A stretch of 64,000 nt of DNA from Bradysia coprophila (GCF_014529535.1 NC_050735.1:6397739-6461738), one strand, 5' to 3'. Shown: positions 24,847 to 38,696, counted from the stretch's first letter. The notes: generated by a model from the sequence alone, not told the origin. Numbers and translations are program-made.

Positions 24847-27526
24847 AAGCTTTTTTAAGAGGCATTTATTCATCATTCCAATATTTCTGGACTTAAAACT
24901 TAACATTGTGTTATAGCGCATAATATTTCAGTTATATTTTAAGAGCAATAGTTTTGGGGAGAAAAATCTACCAGTTTCGATTGAGAGGTCTCTTAAGAGC
25001 TTTGCAATGAGTTGCAAAAGAATTGCAGATGAGGTGATTTTCACTCGCGAGATTTAATCTTTCTATATTAAACTGTTGAACATCCATTCAGATACAGAAA
25101 AGTAAATGTTCCGAACAACGGAATTCATCCTGTAGCTTGAATTTGCTTAACAAACTTGTCCTACGCAGGACAGTAGGACAAGTAGGACGAATTTATAAAA
25201 AGTAGGACAAAGTAGGAAAGTAGGGCACTGTGTGAGCGCTGAAACATCTATCAATCATTGTAGGAAATCGGGCAAAATATTGAAATTGCGAGATCTTGGA
25301 TTTTTGTTGTCTTTAGAAAACAAGACAAATTGTTACAGGAGTCACAAAACACTACTCTGCTGGGTTTCAGTATAAAATAAAATCTTTTTAAGTCATTTTG
25401 AAGTCTTAAATGAGTCTCCACATCTCTCATGTGGGCTGTGTCAGTTGTTAATGGCAACGCCGATAAACACAAACGAAAAACTCTCTCCAACCTGGTTGTA
25501 TATAGTAAGTGCCATGAAACCATTTCTGGTGCAAATTTGGTAATGATGCGTAATCATTAGCAATATCGACTAATTTGGAAGTGAGCGCACAATAACTTGT
25601 ATATCTCGTCTAAATTAAGTGATTTTGACGTGTGACAACGTATTGGACTCGTACGGACGCACAGATTGTGAATAACATAGTCTAGGGGGTTATTGGGCCA
25701 ATTGTAAAGGACTTGCGGCACGCCTGCTTACTAACGTGCAGTCATGATCGCTTTAAGTGGATTGTGTCATCGTGTTGACATAGACAAAAACCAATGAAAA
25801 GATCTCTACTGTTTTATGTAGCAAAAAGCAAATAATCATGTTAAACAAATGAAGTACAAGATTTCTTTTTAAATCAATTGTTTTAAATCGAAAGAACCAA
25901 TAAATTATACTTATCATCTACTTGCCGTGACTGTGAAAGATAAAATTGAAAATTATTCGTAATTCCTCTGCTCCTAACGTGCAATCCTGAATTTGAGAAT
26001 TTATTTGAACACCTCGGTCCAGATCCCATTAAAATGGTACAGACGAGAATGGCCAGAATTGCTTTCATTTTTGTTAAGCACACTACAATAACAAGTTTAA
26101 TGGAAAGTAACGTTTGTTTTGTTTCCTAAATTTTATTCACTTTAACGCAAGTCACGTACCAGTTCTTATGTAAATTTCTGTAACATGTTTCCGTAAATAA
26201 ACGAAAACATTTTAATAGACTCTGTGCTAAGTATAAAATGATTGAAGATTTGACAAAAGAAAATTTCACTTTGACTAACATTCAGTTCATAATATTCTAT
26301 GTTACTGCTAACTCTACTGACTCACGACTCGTCTTATTGTTATAGTTTTAATGTTACGTACAACAGTTAAATTTGACGACATCTGGACTTCAGTTAAAAC
26401 AAAATGATTTATTATATCTTCAAGTAACATTACGAATGCAAAAATAATGGCAACGACAGTCACATTCAGCATTCATGTTAATTAGCTACATCACTGTTAT
26501 GTAAGAGATATCAAATTCGGCGACATGTAAATGATTCACAGTTGATAAAAATGTTGCTGTTTTCTTTATAGTTGCGAGTTCTCCGCCTATGAATTGTTTT
26601 CTGTTTTGGGAATGTTGATCACTTTCACTCCCAGCTGACCACTCTATTGGTCTTTAAGAAAATAATATGAAACAGTTCGTGTGTAAAGACTAGAGGACAA
26701 GAACAACAAACATTACTCAACAGCTCAGTACGACTTCAGACCTTCCATTCAGACCTTCCAAGTGCATTATCGAAGTAAAATTTATGAGAAATGCAATTGC
26801 CAGTTTTTATTACCTTACGTTATTACTACCTCCATTGATTTAATTGTGAAAGGTGCTGATCTTAATAGGATTTAATGTCCTCGCCGTGTGCAGTGAATGT
26901 TGACCACCTTTTTTTGAAAAGTATATCCATCCATCGATAACATTTTCATGTTCATTTATCGATCTAAACGAAGAGTCGACGAACAACTTCATGATTTCAC
27001 GTTCAATACAAGTATATTGCCGCAGGATTGTGAAATATTAAATATCTCATCGAGATAAAAAAAAAACAAAGTCTTATTCTAAGTGAATAAAAATGTATTC
27101 GCAGTGTGTTAGGTAAATTCATCTATGATTTGCTTTGGTGATTTTTCCGCATACCACATTTTAAATTATATGTTTGTGAATGTTTGTCCAATTAATGGTC
27201 ATTGATCAAAATAGTTACTTTTATGTATATGACTATACGTCTTTTGATCAATGTTACTTTTGCTTTTTTCGCTAAGTTACAGCTGGTGTCTTTATATGCA
27301 CGCGAATATGTACATGATATGATGTTTTACTCGGTTTTGTGTTCTTTGTATCGCTATAAGAATTACCGTGAGTTTTTGTTCAAAAATCTGTTTCGATAAA
27401 CCAGAAATGCCGAAAAGGAAGTGAAAAATTAGAAAATGAACTTTTGTTTGTTTGAGTTGTTTAAGTCGCATAGAATTATAGATGATAAATGAGCTGGTAA
27501 TATTTTGTGTTTGTAAAGGCTGTTGC
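24847..27526. other. AT-rich intergenic sequence
   Basis: Contains a GTAGGACAA reiteration at about 25160-25228 (AGTAGGACA units). No gene was recognised. Confidence 0.5.
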
Positions 27527-28002
27527 TATCCGCACACGAGTGCTAATAGTCAATTGTGAAACTGTTCGCACACGAATTTTTTGCTTCTTCATTAAATTCA
27601 GTTGTAATTGTGAACAAATGTTAAAATTATATCAATTCCAGCTTTAGGTAACTCTATAAGGGTGATGTTTGTAAGAGCAGCTCCTTATGTTCTTCCGTGT
27701 TGTAAAAAGAAGCATAACCTCTTTATGTTTCATTTAATAAAAGGGAGCATAAGATCTTTATGTTCCATGATGTAAAAGGGGGATATGCTCCTTATGTTCA
27801 ATGTTGTAAAAAGGAGCATAAATTCCTTATGTTCGATGTTGTAAAAGGTAGCATAAACTTCTTAAGTTTCATGTTGTAAAACGAAGCATAAACTTTTTAT
27901 ATTCCATGTTGTAAACCCGAATAGATACACAATGGACGATTGACACACGAATGCGAATAGTCTCACAATTGACTATTCGCACACTAGGACGAATAGTCAC
28001 TT
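27527..28002. repeat. Minisatellite enclosed by inverted repeats
   Basis: Edges share CGAATAGTC / CAATTGTGA-type inverted sequence (CACACGAGTGCTAATAGTCA on the left, CAATTGACTATTCGCACAC on the right). Inside, about 27672-27915, a unit of roughly 45 bases repeats about five times around GTTGTAAAAAGGAGCATAAA then CTTATGTTC. Each unit contains its own small inverted repeat (GGAGCATAA / TTATGCTCC). Confidence 0.7.
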
Positions 28003-28146
28003 CACTTGTAAAGCAATAAAGTACGATATCAAGATGAAATTTAATTTTATCTCCTGTAATGTCATAATATTCACAATTTGAGTGTCACTTTTAGAATCAA
28101 AATGGGCTAGATTTAAATACGTCATTCACAGAACGTACGTTTATTA

Positions 28147-28250
28147 ACTGAAAATTTCGATAAATGGTCATTTGCGCACGGCTAACTTCGATAATGTCAC
28201 ATTTATTCACGGAAAACTTCAATAATTTCTCATTTATTCACTGAAAATTG
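28147..28250. repeat. 31-bp tandem repeat, about 3.3 copies
   Basis: Units of the form CACGGAAAACTTCAATAATT followed by TCTCATTTATT, diverged between copies. Confidence 0.65.
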
Positions 28251-28405
28251 ACAAATTCTTGACAGTATACTAGATGTGTGTTTTGTTTGTAAGGAATATG
28301 AATGAGTGACGGTGTCATGGCGTGTTTATGCTTTAGTTTGATTTTTTAAATTGGTTTTTTATGGTGATTATGGCATTACAGGAGATAAAACCTTGTTCCT
28401 AACAC

Positions 28406-28506
28406 GGTAGTAAATGGGGGTTTTGCGCACACAATGTGTTGCCGAACTCGCTTCGCTCGTATCGGCAATCTCACATCTAGTGCGCAAAACAATCCCATTT
28501 ACTACC
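28406..28506. repeat. Fold-back repeat, 101 bp
   Basis: GGTAGTAAATGGGGGTTTTG plus CGCAC on the left and GTGCGCAAAACAATCCCATT plus TACTACC on the right. The centre has a TCGCTTCGCTCG hairpin. Confidence 0.7.
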
Positions 28507-29587
28507 TTATTATGAAAATAGCTATTTACGTAGCGAACGGTTTCTGCTACTGTTTTCATCTGTGAGATAATATTTTTCTCCATGACATTTATTCATTCTG
28601 TATGTGTTGCTGATGATGGTAGAACCGAATTTTTTGTTTTTATTTAAAACCTTCATTTTCTGAATTTGATACTCGAATTAGCTGACCGATATGGTCAGAC
28701 AGACTAAAAGTTTATTAATCAAAAATATGCAGAGACATTGAGGACAGAATGTGTAGCAGTATTCCATAAACGAAACTGTTGTCTTGTGATAAATCGGGTC
28801 ATTTCGTGTAACATCTACTACAAGTATTAGTACACTCTACAGTACCAAACACTAGCTTGAGAACATTTACCTGATTCGATTCTTTTACTGTTTCTTCAAT
28901 CCATTATTCACTCCAAAAACTTTATTAACATAAATGGTATTAGCCTCGAAGTACTAGATTTTGTAAATGCCAAATGAGGTAATGCAACGACTAAGAAACA
29001 CAAGTAAATGTGAGTCGAACTTGTAGAATTTTAACACATTCTAACGTTAAGAAACGTTGTTAACTGTTATCGACTGTTGTTATCGGATGAAAAAGTCTGG
29101 TCTTTAAAGTTCAAAAAACTTATTCTCTTGTCTCAAATCACGAATATTGAGTATAGGAAACTTCGGTTTCGGTTGGCCTGTAGAGTCGCCACAGTTTTTC
29201 AATCAGATACAGTGAAATTTCAGCATGAATTTTCTCCAGCCATTTTTCAGCTGATCCACACAAACAATCAAAACAGCATATGGTCCTGGCATGTAAAAAA
29301 AGTTATTGTCGAGTCTACTACTTCTTTTGATCGAAGTATATTTTTAAAACAAGCTGAAAGCAATAACATTTTCTTAATTATTTCTAACACATATCTAGCT
29401 ATAAAAGGCTTAAAGCGAGCCGATGCTTTCAATAAAATACCTAAGTCATGATTCAAAAATCGTAAACGAAAAACCAGTGTCTGTTACGAGCAATTTTGAG
29501 GGTGATTAGTAACGCTTTTTCGATTTAATTTGCTTGTTGTCTATGTTCGGTCGATAGCAAACTAATCAATTTTTCCTTTCATTTCAG
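28507..29587. other. 5' flank or upstream intron of the lipase gene
   Basis: No recognised exon. A 124-codon frame at 29077-29451 includes GTTGGCCTGTAGAG plus CGCCACA, which recurs at about 49874, so it is probably repeat-derived. The stretch ends in the acceptor CCTTTCATTTCAG (29587), implying an unseen 5'-UTR exon farther upstream. Confidence 0.5.
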
Positions 29588-29600
29588 AGTACATAACATT

Positions 29601-32600
29601 ATGAAGAACTATGTAGTTGCTTCTTTGATCACATATTTTCTTGGGGGCATTGCCCCCATCAATGGTGGACCGCTAGACACAGCTCTTAGTTGGGCGAGAG
29701 CTGATCGAATTCCAATTGAAGTGAATCTGCCGTGGTTACCATGTAAGTAAAGTTGATGGATTTGAAAATTGATGAATGGAAGGAAAAACGAAGGAAAAAA
29801 ATATTCTATTCTTCATTGTTGTTATGCGTGTAAAGCGGAAATAGTTTTTGTTTGCCATCTACTCGAACAATGGCAGGCAGAACAAAAATGTATATGATTG
29901 TTGTAAATAACATTCCTCTACATCGATTGTGCATACGTAACGTAGCAAACATTATCAGTGAACATTGTAAACAATTTTTGGACATAAACTTAACTGCATT
30001 TCGTTTAGTCAGAATATTTAAATTAGTAATGCAGGCGTAGCGTATTCATCATCATCATGCTATTTGGCATTATACTGGTCGGTGTATGTATGCTATGCAG
30101 TACAAAAGCCACAATGATGTTTACTTTCACCACAATTGAATATTCATGCTTCATGCTATATTAGACGAGATTACAGTGTTTTGCATTGTATATGCAATCT
30201 GGATTTTGTTGAATGTTGATTACCCACCTGAAGCAAAAAGAATGGTGCAACTCGTATAATATATTTATAAAAATAAGTGATTGTTTATGTCGGATGGTGC
30301 GATTTCAATGAATCATCGGGTATCATCCTGTAAGGTGGATCTGACAAGGACTCTCAAACTAAGATATGGATGAGGCCATGAAAAATCTACTAAAGAGTTG
30401 AGAAAACAGATCGATCACTCAAATGACCTTCATCGTTGGTTAAGGTTGTTCACATTCATATTGCAGGATTGAGTCTAAGTTTGGCTGAAAATATGCTAAA
30501 GACTATTAGCAATGAAAATTATAGTTAAGTCGGCTAGAACTGGTTTTTATGTTGATTAATAGGTAGGCCGAACAATATGGGCGAAATCAGCCTTCATGTG
30601 AGCAAGTTCTGTAATATTTTTTTTTCTCTTTAATTTGTTCTTGGTGCACGTAAATCGATTTGCACTTAATGCTTAACCATGGTGACGGTCTACTTTTCTA
30701 GGTTCAATTACGATTCAATAGAATTCTGATTTATAGGCAGCATACCATTTTAATTGCATTGAGTCGAGATTTTAATTGAATGCTAAATCGTAGTTTTTCT
30801 ATAGATTTCATCATATCGACTATTTGCGACCGAACAAAAAAAAACTTCTATTTAGATTTTCAATTGAATCGATGTTGACTTTAGTTGTTATTGCAAAATG
30901 TTTTACAAAGAAACCTAATCGGAATGCTTAAACTGATACAGACCTACCGAAATAAAAAACTACAACAAAATTCAATATTTAACATTGACTTCGTATCCAT
31001 AAACGGTCTTAAGTGTCTCTAACAAGCGTACCTGTTTTTGTTTGTTTGCCGCAATTTGACACGAATCTATGCATTCAAGAGTCAACCAGCATACATTTTA
31101 ATATCATTTATGAATTTTTGCAACGTTGTTGCATTGTCTCTGTGCTCTGTCGAAGAGCTTGCCAATATAATCGACTATTGTGGATTTTAGATTGTGCTGC
31201 GGTATGTGTCGAAGGTCTTACTTTTGTATAATTTAACATCGCAAATCAGATTGCGCTTTACACTGCTACTGTAACGTACAATGCTTTTAGCATTACTGTT
31301 CAGGTTGTTATCTGTTTAACGAATATTCTTGACTTTCTGAAAGTTCTTTTCAATTCTTCTCCATGTTTCTTCAATTCATGCGGTAATTTTAATTTTAATC
31401 AGCAGATCCAACTCAATTCATTGCGTTACTGGGCCGCAGAATTTGAATCAGTCGGTGAACACATGAATCTTTCTATCGAGACAAGTCAATCTGAAAGGAT
31501 CAGGTCAGGTTATTCGTTTTCGAAACCTGATATGAACTGATTGCTTAGCCTAACAGTTATCAGGTTGACCTGACACCTGTTGACCTGACACTGTTTTCGA
31601 ATGCACTTTTTATATTGGATACAAGCCGACGCTGCACAAATGCGTGTATTCGGCCTGACTCTAGATTCATCGAAAATTATTTAAAAATTGATAATCAGAT
31701 TGATCTGTCAGGTTTTAAGTAAAACATTAAAACACTCAAAATTCTAAACAAGTCAGGTCAAAGCAGGGCCTATTTTTGTAATTTTTTTTTGGAAATTTTT
31801 TCCAAATTTTCAAAAAAATTGCCAAAAATTTTAAAAAACTGCGAACGTTCAAAAACCGATAATTTCCATAATAATAATCCATAATTTCGTACTGTTTTGG
31901 CACCTCTGGAGCTCAGCCTTATGTTTTAGCCGGCTCTCAATGATTTATGTTTGATTATTGACGCTCTCATCTTTCAAATTAATCATGCTCGTCTTCATTT
32001 GAAACCTGATAGTGTCAAGAAATAATCGAGAGTCAGTTAAAACGCAAGGCTAATTCAACAGTTGCCAAAACCGTTCGAAATGGTGGAAAAATTTGGTTTT
32101 TGGACGTTCGCAGTTTTTGGAAATTTTTAGCGATTTTTTGGAAATTTTGTAATTTCCAAAAAAATTCCAAAAATAGGCCCTGAGTCAAAGTCAATTTCCC
32201 ATTAGATCAACCTGACCGGTCGTCAGCCTTAATTATGTTCCACAAAAGCTTAACGTCAACAAAGTAAGCTTTTTCCTAATTGCTATTTTGGCTGATTTCA
32301 CAGGTTCGAAGGAAAATCCACAAATTTCAAGTAAGGTAAGGTCAAAGTTAATTTCCCAAAAGGTCAACCTGACCTGACCGGTCATCAGCCTTCATTCCCT
32401 TCTGCAAAAACTTAACTTGTTGTATAAGCTTTTCGCTAATGACAGAATTTATGTTTTGGATGATAAAGACATGCCCTGTCTCTACTTACTCTGAAGTGAC
32501 AGCTAAAAAACATATCAATCTGCGAAAGCTTGACAGATTTTTAACTTTACTTTTACTTCGAATTTTTACTTGAAATTGGTATTTCATGTTGATGTAAGGT

Positions 32601-35600
32601 AGAGGCGAATGAATATTATGTTGCAGTTCTTTCTATGCATATGTTCTTCGTAAGGTTTCCGTACTACGGAGGGTTGCAAAGTTCAATGACCGGACTATAA
32701 ATATTGTGCATGAGCTCGGCGATATCACACAGGTCTTTATGAGTTGGATGTTTGTTGCTCCTTCGCGTTTAATTTTGTACTACGGCACATTATTTGTCGA
32801 TCATTGTGTCATCAGAAAAGACAGCCAAAACATTTCCGCGACTGACCGAATCGACTGAATTTTTATATATTTCAACAAATTACATAATTTTAATTTTCAA
32901 TAATTTAATAAATCATTCAGACGACATTCAAATTTGGATAAATGAAATACAACAACGACAAAAAAACAAGCGTAACGATGATGACTGAAAATGTATGGAC
33001 TATTATGAGCGAGCTATCAAATGAACGAATGAAATCCAAAAATTATTTCGCTTAAATTGTTTTCATTTACTTTTATTAATAATACACCATTTCAATGGAA
33101 CTCGAATTTAAGTTTTTTGGTCCATTAAATTGGCATCATTTGCATGCAACGTACAACTTCGTTCAGTTATTATATCAGATTGATGCTCCGTTTCGTGCTG
33201 ATTTAAATTTTTGTTAATAGAAATTAATTTGCAAAATTGCGTTCGTAGAATTTCTCTCAATATTCTTCATGTGATGCGTCCTTCATAACATACTTTGAGT
33301 CATGAGGCCTCGATACAATTATGAGACCAAGTGGAATGATGTCCGAACCATTACATCTCATTAACGTTTCTCGTTTTAAACGATACATTGGGGAATAGTT
33401 TACTTTGATAGCTCTACCACCACCATTCTCTGTTCCCAACCTTATTAAAGTGATTACCAGGATCGATTCCCGTATCAGACAAGATTTCACATTTAGTTTT
33501 TCTAGAGAGTTTATCGCATCCAAACTTCATAACTTGGGCAGTTGCGGTGTATTTGGTGGCTGCAACCATCTATACACCGAATGACGGAATGACTCGTATG
33601 ACGTAACCCAAATATGAGGAATTTGTGTACAGCGTCTAGCACTCTAGTCTCTTATAAGCGAGAGATATCAGTTTTGCGTCACATTTCCCACGTAGAGTAT
33701 TTGCATACTTCGAGACATGGTTTGGAAGGCACGTTTAGCCAGAGGTCTAGACTGAGCTTGTTATTGGCTTTGTAAAAGACTTGTAATAGTGTCCAAAAAC
33801 AAACAGCTGGTCTGCTCATACATTGTATGAGTCATACAAATGAAATGGGCTATGCTTGTAGTTGTAAGACCGCACAAGCACGTATGAGAAGTTTTGTTTG
33901 TATGAGTGAAACACCTGAAAAATAGCTGACGCAAATTCATGTCTAAGTTTTACTGATGTCCCTTGAAAGTTTCATCAGTTTTTTGGAGTAAAACTTTGTT
34001 TATTAAAACTTTGGTAGTGACAAAGTGGTTAAGTGGCTATGAGTTATATTGTATACCACAAAGATCGCTCTACAGCTTCAATTATCTCTATGGAGAATCT
34101 AGGAATAGATACCCTTAGTGTGTTCAATACTAAAAATATAATTTCATTGTTTTACAGTTGAAAACGAAACTCGTTGCTTCGGCGATGTTGGCTGCTTGAA
34201 TATCACGAGAGAATGGTATCACCTAATCCATCGTCCATTCAATGTGTTCCCATTGCCGCGAAGTGTCATCAATACGCGATTCGTACTGTACACCGAAAAG
34301 AATCCAACCGAAGGCCAACTGCTCTCATCAGATGACAAAAATTCTATTAAAAATTCCAACTTTAAGTAAGTGGATGCGGTACAACCGAAAGATATCGAAA
34401 CAGGAATTTTAAAACATTTACTCTTCCAGTCCAAATTGGATGACCAAATTCATCATACATGGCTTCATAGATACGCCACTATCAAATTGGGTATCTGATA
34501 TGCGAGATGAACTGATCATTTTAGGTAGTTTAAATGTAATTGTAGTCGATTGGGCAGGTGGGTCGTTGCCTTTATACACACAAGTAAGATAAATGAATTT
34601 AATTTTTTTTTAGAAAGTCAAATTCGATCGCATTTTTTTCTACTTAGGCAACAGCCAACACAAGACTGGTAGGATTAGAAATTGCGCATCTGATAACGAA
34701 ATTACGAGACGATCATGGTTTGAAGCCGGAAGATGTGCATCTTATTGGTCACAGTTTAGGTGAACATTTCTTCCCCAAAATCTTATTGAATCGATCGTAG
34801 AAATCAACTGATCGGTCTATTATTTAGGCGCTCACACGGCTGGATACGCTGGGGAACGAATACCTGGTATTGGCCGAATAACAGGTCTTGATCCTGCTGA
34901 ACCGTATTTTCAAGGAATGGGATCATCTGTACGCCTCGATCCAACTGATGCTAAATTTGTCGATGTCATACACACTGATGGTCGTAGTTTCTTCTTGTTG
35001 GAAATCCCCGGGTATGGTATGTCTCAGTCTTGTGGTCACATCGATTTCTATCCGAATAATGGAAAAGAGCAACCGGGCTGTTCGATATCGCAAGAGGGTG
35101 GTACGCTGATACCATTAACACTCATTAAAGATGGTATCGAGGAAGCGTCTAGGGTGCTCTTAGCATGTAATCATGTCCGAGCAATTAAATTGTTTATTGA
35201 CAGTATCAATGGAAAGTGTCCTTATGTTGGTATGTAGGTCGGCTCAACGGGAATTGAGTTGAATGAATTCCATTTTTTTTCTAACATTAACCGATTCTGT
35301 GTTTTGCAACAACAGCTCATCGCTGTCCATCGTATCAACATTTTATGGCTGGCCGATGTTTCAAATGTAGTTCAGGAAACTGTGCAGTTATGGGTTATCA
35401 TGCCACATTACCAACAGTTCCATCATCAATTCACACAGTGTCATCGATATCATCCAATTCGTCGGAGAACGAAATAATTCCGGAGACCAATGATATTTCG
35501 CAACCACAGCCTGGCAAATATTTCTTATCGACCGGTCGAGATTTTCCATTTTGCCGTAAGTTTGTGCAGTCCTGTATTCCGTACAGAAATTATTTTAATA

Positions 35601-36112
35601 TAAAATCTTGTAGAGCGACACTATCGTTTCACGATTGACTTGGCAAAGCCGAAAATTGCTGAACCTTGGGTGCAGGGCTACTTAACAGCTGCCATTTTTT
35701 CGGATCGGGGTGCATTAAGGAATATCGATCTAACACCGAAAGGTACACGCTTGGAACATGGTACAACCTATCAGGTTGTTATAACAAATCCTCATGACCT
35801 TGGCAATCGAATACGGAAAGTCGAATTAAATTGGGCACACGAAATGAACGTACTTGAACCGAGATCGTTATGTCTCTTTTGGTGTAACGATCATCTATAC
35901 GTTAAATCGCTAATGGTCGACACCATGCAGATGCCGTCAAGAGAGTGAGTAGAAGCATTGAGAGTTAAAAGAAGTCTCGAACTGACCCATCGTTGTCTTT
36001 TTACAGAAAGCGTAACTCTGATTTCTCCAACAAACTTTGTTCGCCGAAACGAGAGTATGCAGACATTGCTAACAGAGGTTCTTCAGTGTTCTATGACAAT
36101 TGCAAGAGATGA
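29601..36112 (+). CDS. Secreted pancreatic-type triacylglycerol lipase, complete, 564 aa
   Basis: Neutral lipase of the insect pancreatic-lipase family, expected to hydrolyse acylglycerols or phospholipids outside the cell. Coding exons: 29601-29742, 34158-34365, 34430-34583, 34648-34759, 34828-35229, 35316-35555, 35614-35944, 36007-36112. All junctions are GT-AG and in phase. Residues 1 to about 22 form a signal peptide (MKNYVVASLITYFLGG). The triad is complete: Ser204 in GHSLG, Asp227 in GLDPAEP, His321 in ACNHVRA; the block GHIDFYPNNGKEQPGC is also typical. Residues from about 410 (HYRFTIDL onward) match a C-terminal PLAT-like beta-sandwich. A Ser/Thr-rich linker of about 50 residues (SIHTVSSISSNSSENE) between the domains is longer than usual. 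An acceptor at 29587 shows that a 5'-UTR exon lies upstream. AATAAA is at 36197-36202. All catalytic residues are present, so activity is likely; substrate preference cannot be read. Confidence 0.93.
29743..34157 (+). other. First coding intron of the lipase gene, 4.4 kb
   Basis: GTAAGT donor and TTTTACAG acceptor. It contains AT-rich sequence and a CAGGTCAGGT / ACCTGACCTG-rich repeat region (about 31490-32395) into which the element at 31764-32182 has inserted. No nested gene was recognised. Confidence 0.8.
31764..32182. mobile_element. hAT-like non-autonomous element, CAGGGCCTATTTTT ends, 419 bp
   Basis: Ends CAGGGCCTATTTTTG and AAAAATAGGCCCTG, flanked by GGTCAAAG (31756-31763) and AGTCAAAG (32183-32190), a 7/8 target duplication. 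Arms are rich in GGAAATTTTT / AAAATTTCC. It is inserted inside an older CAGGTCAGGT-type repeat in the lipase intron and has no coding capacity. Confidence 0.8.
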
Positions 36113-36976
36113 CCCTTTCAATTAGCTTAACTTCATCAGTGTTTCTTCTTGAAATGACTTTTTTTTCTCTTTGATTCGGATTACGGTTTTCTTTCAAATA
36201 AAATTTCTTCAACTCTCTGGAAGACATACAACAGTCAATGTTGTATACCCGTCCGATTATCGACTATGATTACATTTCATTTCTGGACTTCTGTTAAGTT
36301 TTTGATTCTTTTTAACATTAACCTTAAGTGCATTTATTTATAGCATTGTGATAGACAAAGGAAATCGATTTGCTTTAAATGTGAATCTTCTATGCGAGTC
36401 GTGAAGCCTAAATAAAATCTAAGTTTTTTTTTGTTTTATTTCTCTGTTTTTCTTCCTCATGGTTACAACTGTATTATGGAACCTGAGCCATATTGTCGTC
36501 ATTTTACTATATCAACCACCAAAGGAAATATAATGGACACACGAAACTGTCTTCCAAATGGCATACAGTGCGATTGAATACGAAATGATCTTTCTAACCC
36601 AGTAGAAGAACTTCTCCATCCTCTCCATACATTATTCACCGATACTATGTACAAACAAATTGCCTCTTCTTGACCTAAATTATCTCAATTCCAACACCTC
36701 TTTCACTTCATGTTCAACTTAGGAAATAAAACTTTTGTGTTAACGCTTGGAGCCAATAAGTTACAAGTTTTTGAACTCTATAACGATACTTATCCACAAT
36801 GGTTATCTACTCATAACTGGAGCATTGGCAACGTTGACAACAATGCAGGAGAAATGATCTGGATGAAATTCGCTGAAACCATGGTTGTAACTGAACTGCG
36901 AAATTTGCCAGCTTGTCAGTTTAGATAATCTAAGGGTCTGTAGGTGTCATCTCAAAAATGTTTCTTTACTAATATC
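36113..36976. other. 3' end and downstream flank of the lipase gene
   Basis: Contains AATAAA at 36197-36202, the likely poly(A) signal, and a second AATAAA at about 36412. A 72-codon frame at 36710-36928 was noted but has no recognisable family. Confidence 0.6.
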
Positions 36977-38696
36977 TAGGGAATGCAATCCCGGTACCAA
37001 TCCCGGTACCAATCCCGGTACCAGTACCGGAAAATCTCAATCCCGAATCCCGGTATTGATCAAAAAATCCCGAGATTAGTACCGAAATTTAAAATTCAGT
37101 TCTTTTTAACAAAATTTTGATATCGATCAACTTGTATGATTCAAACTCCTATAGCAATATAAGATAAACATTAAAATATAGGATTACTTGACATTTTTCT
37201 CTCATGTCGTATTATTTGCAAACACATTTTTAAAACTACGATGGCTAGCTAAAATTTGTCAATAAGGGTTTACATACAATCTTTATTATAGTAGTTGAGT
37301 TTGTTTGAGAATGAGGGCAACTAAACCGCAGCCTCCTTTTATAGTTCTCCTCGGTTTGAGAAACTGAGGACAGCACAGCACAGTGCAGTGGATTACTTTG
37401 AGGATTTTGTGCTCAAACTAATCATAGTTAACCTCGCAAAAGCGGAATATTATTTAAATTCCTGCAAATTTTAGACATTTTTTGGAGCAATTCAACGCTT
37501 TTATTTTCCTTTACTTCAAATGAAAACAGTTCACGGTTACTAAAAGTGTTCAATTCAATTTTCCATTAGCATTTTCTATGTTTTCTGAAAAAATATTTTA
37601 AAAACTGTCCCTCTTTGCGAAGTTGGCCGTGTTTAGTTTGCACACAAATTTCGTACTGCCGGTGGTCAACTGAAAAGATCTATAAAAAGCACATGAGTGT
37701 CTGCTGCTCATCAAACCAACGAACGTTGAATCTGAACATGCATTTTCGCGCCTGAGGATCATAATTCGATGGTTTTCGACACGCACTTTAGAGTCAAAAA
37801 GTGCTATTTTTCTGGACTGATATTTGCGGCCGGGAAAGTAACTTTTCCGGCCTCCGCATTACATTTGCAGCCGGAAAAGTAGTTTTTCCGGCCTCTGATA
37901 TGATTTGATATGATTCTTACTGTTTTTGAGTTTCATCTCATTATGATCCTCAGGCACAAAAATCGTCGTTCGTGACTCGTGATGAAAGCTGAATGTTTCG
38001 GTACACGTCGTAAGCTTACGACTAGTCGTGAAAAATTCAACTTTTCATCACTCGTGGCGAAATGTGCTATTTCGGCTTGTTGTTACTTGCGTAGGAAAAT
38101 ATATTGTGGATTTAGGCGATATTTCACAAAACTGTCAATTATTGACGCTGTCGGCAGGTCGGTCTTCTGTCACTTCTCACGATTTATATTTTCATAGGCA
38201 GCGTGCTTAAAAATTTTAATTTCCTAACAAATCAATTAATTTTTAAATGACAAAGATCAAAAATTTCGATTGCGACGACAACAAGTCCCAAAACCTATAC
38301 GTTCAAGATTGAACGATGACACGTTGAGTGCATTGCGCGTTCTAAGATCATTTTTCCAAAGAGAAAATTGAAATTTTCAATGTGACATCTACCCTGTTAC
38401 AATAATAAATTAAAGTTATTACCCGGCCTTCACACAGCGACGTAAATATCGAATTGATTTTGCCCTAGTGTCAAATTTGATATTCAGAACAAAAGAATTT
38501 CGATACGTATGTCACTGTGTGTAAGCACTGTACCATTAACAAACTTAAAAAAATGAGAATAAAATGAAAATAATTTCTTTTACTGATATCTAATCCATAT
38601 CTTTTCAGTACCGGAAATCCCGGTACTGGTACCGGTACTGAGTTTCTCAATCCCGAATCCCGGGATTCCAAAAACGGTCCTAGATTGCATTCCCTA
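36977..38696. mobile_element. Non-autonomous hAT-like transposon, 1720 bp
   Basis: Terminal inverted repeats are TAGGGAATGCAATC on the left and GATTGCATTCCCTA on the right. It is flanked by perfect 8-bp target duplications CTAATATC at 36969-36976 and 38697-38704, the hallmark of hAT transposition. Subterminal regions carry clustered AATCCCGGTACC units on the left and GGTACTGGTACCGGTACTG on the right, probable transposase-binding arrays. Two GCCGGAAAAGTA-type units occur at about 37830-37895. No transposase frame was seen, so mobility would need a partner. It begins about 860 bp downstream of the lipase stop. Confidence 0.92.

Noticed and set aside
29077-29451. 124-codon plus-strand open frame upstream of the lipase
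   Set aside because: It includes GTTGGCCTGTAGAG...CGCCACA, which recurs at about 49874 in non-coding DNA, so it is probably repeat-derived. It does not join the lipase frame.
36710-36928. 72-codon frame behind the lipase (VLTLGANKLQVFELY...)
   Set aside because: Reads like protein but has no recognised family, no splice context, and ends just before the hAT element. Possible gene fragment, not supported.
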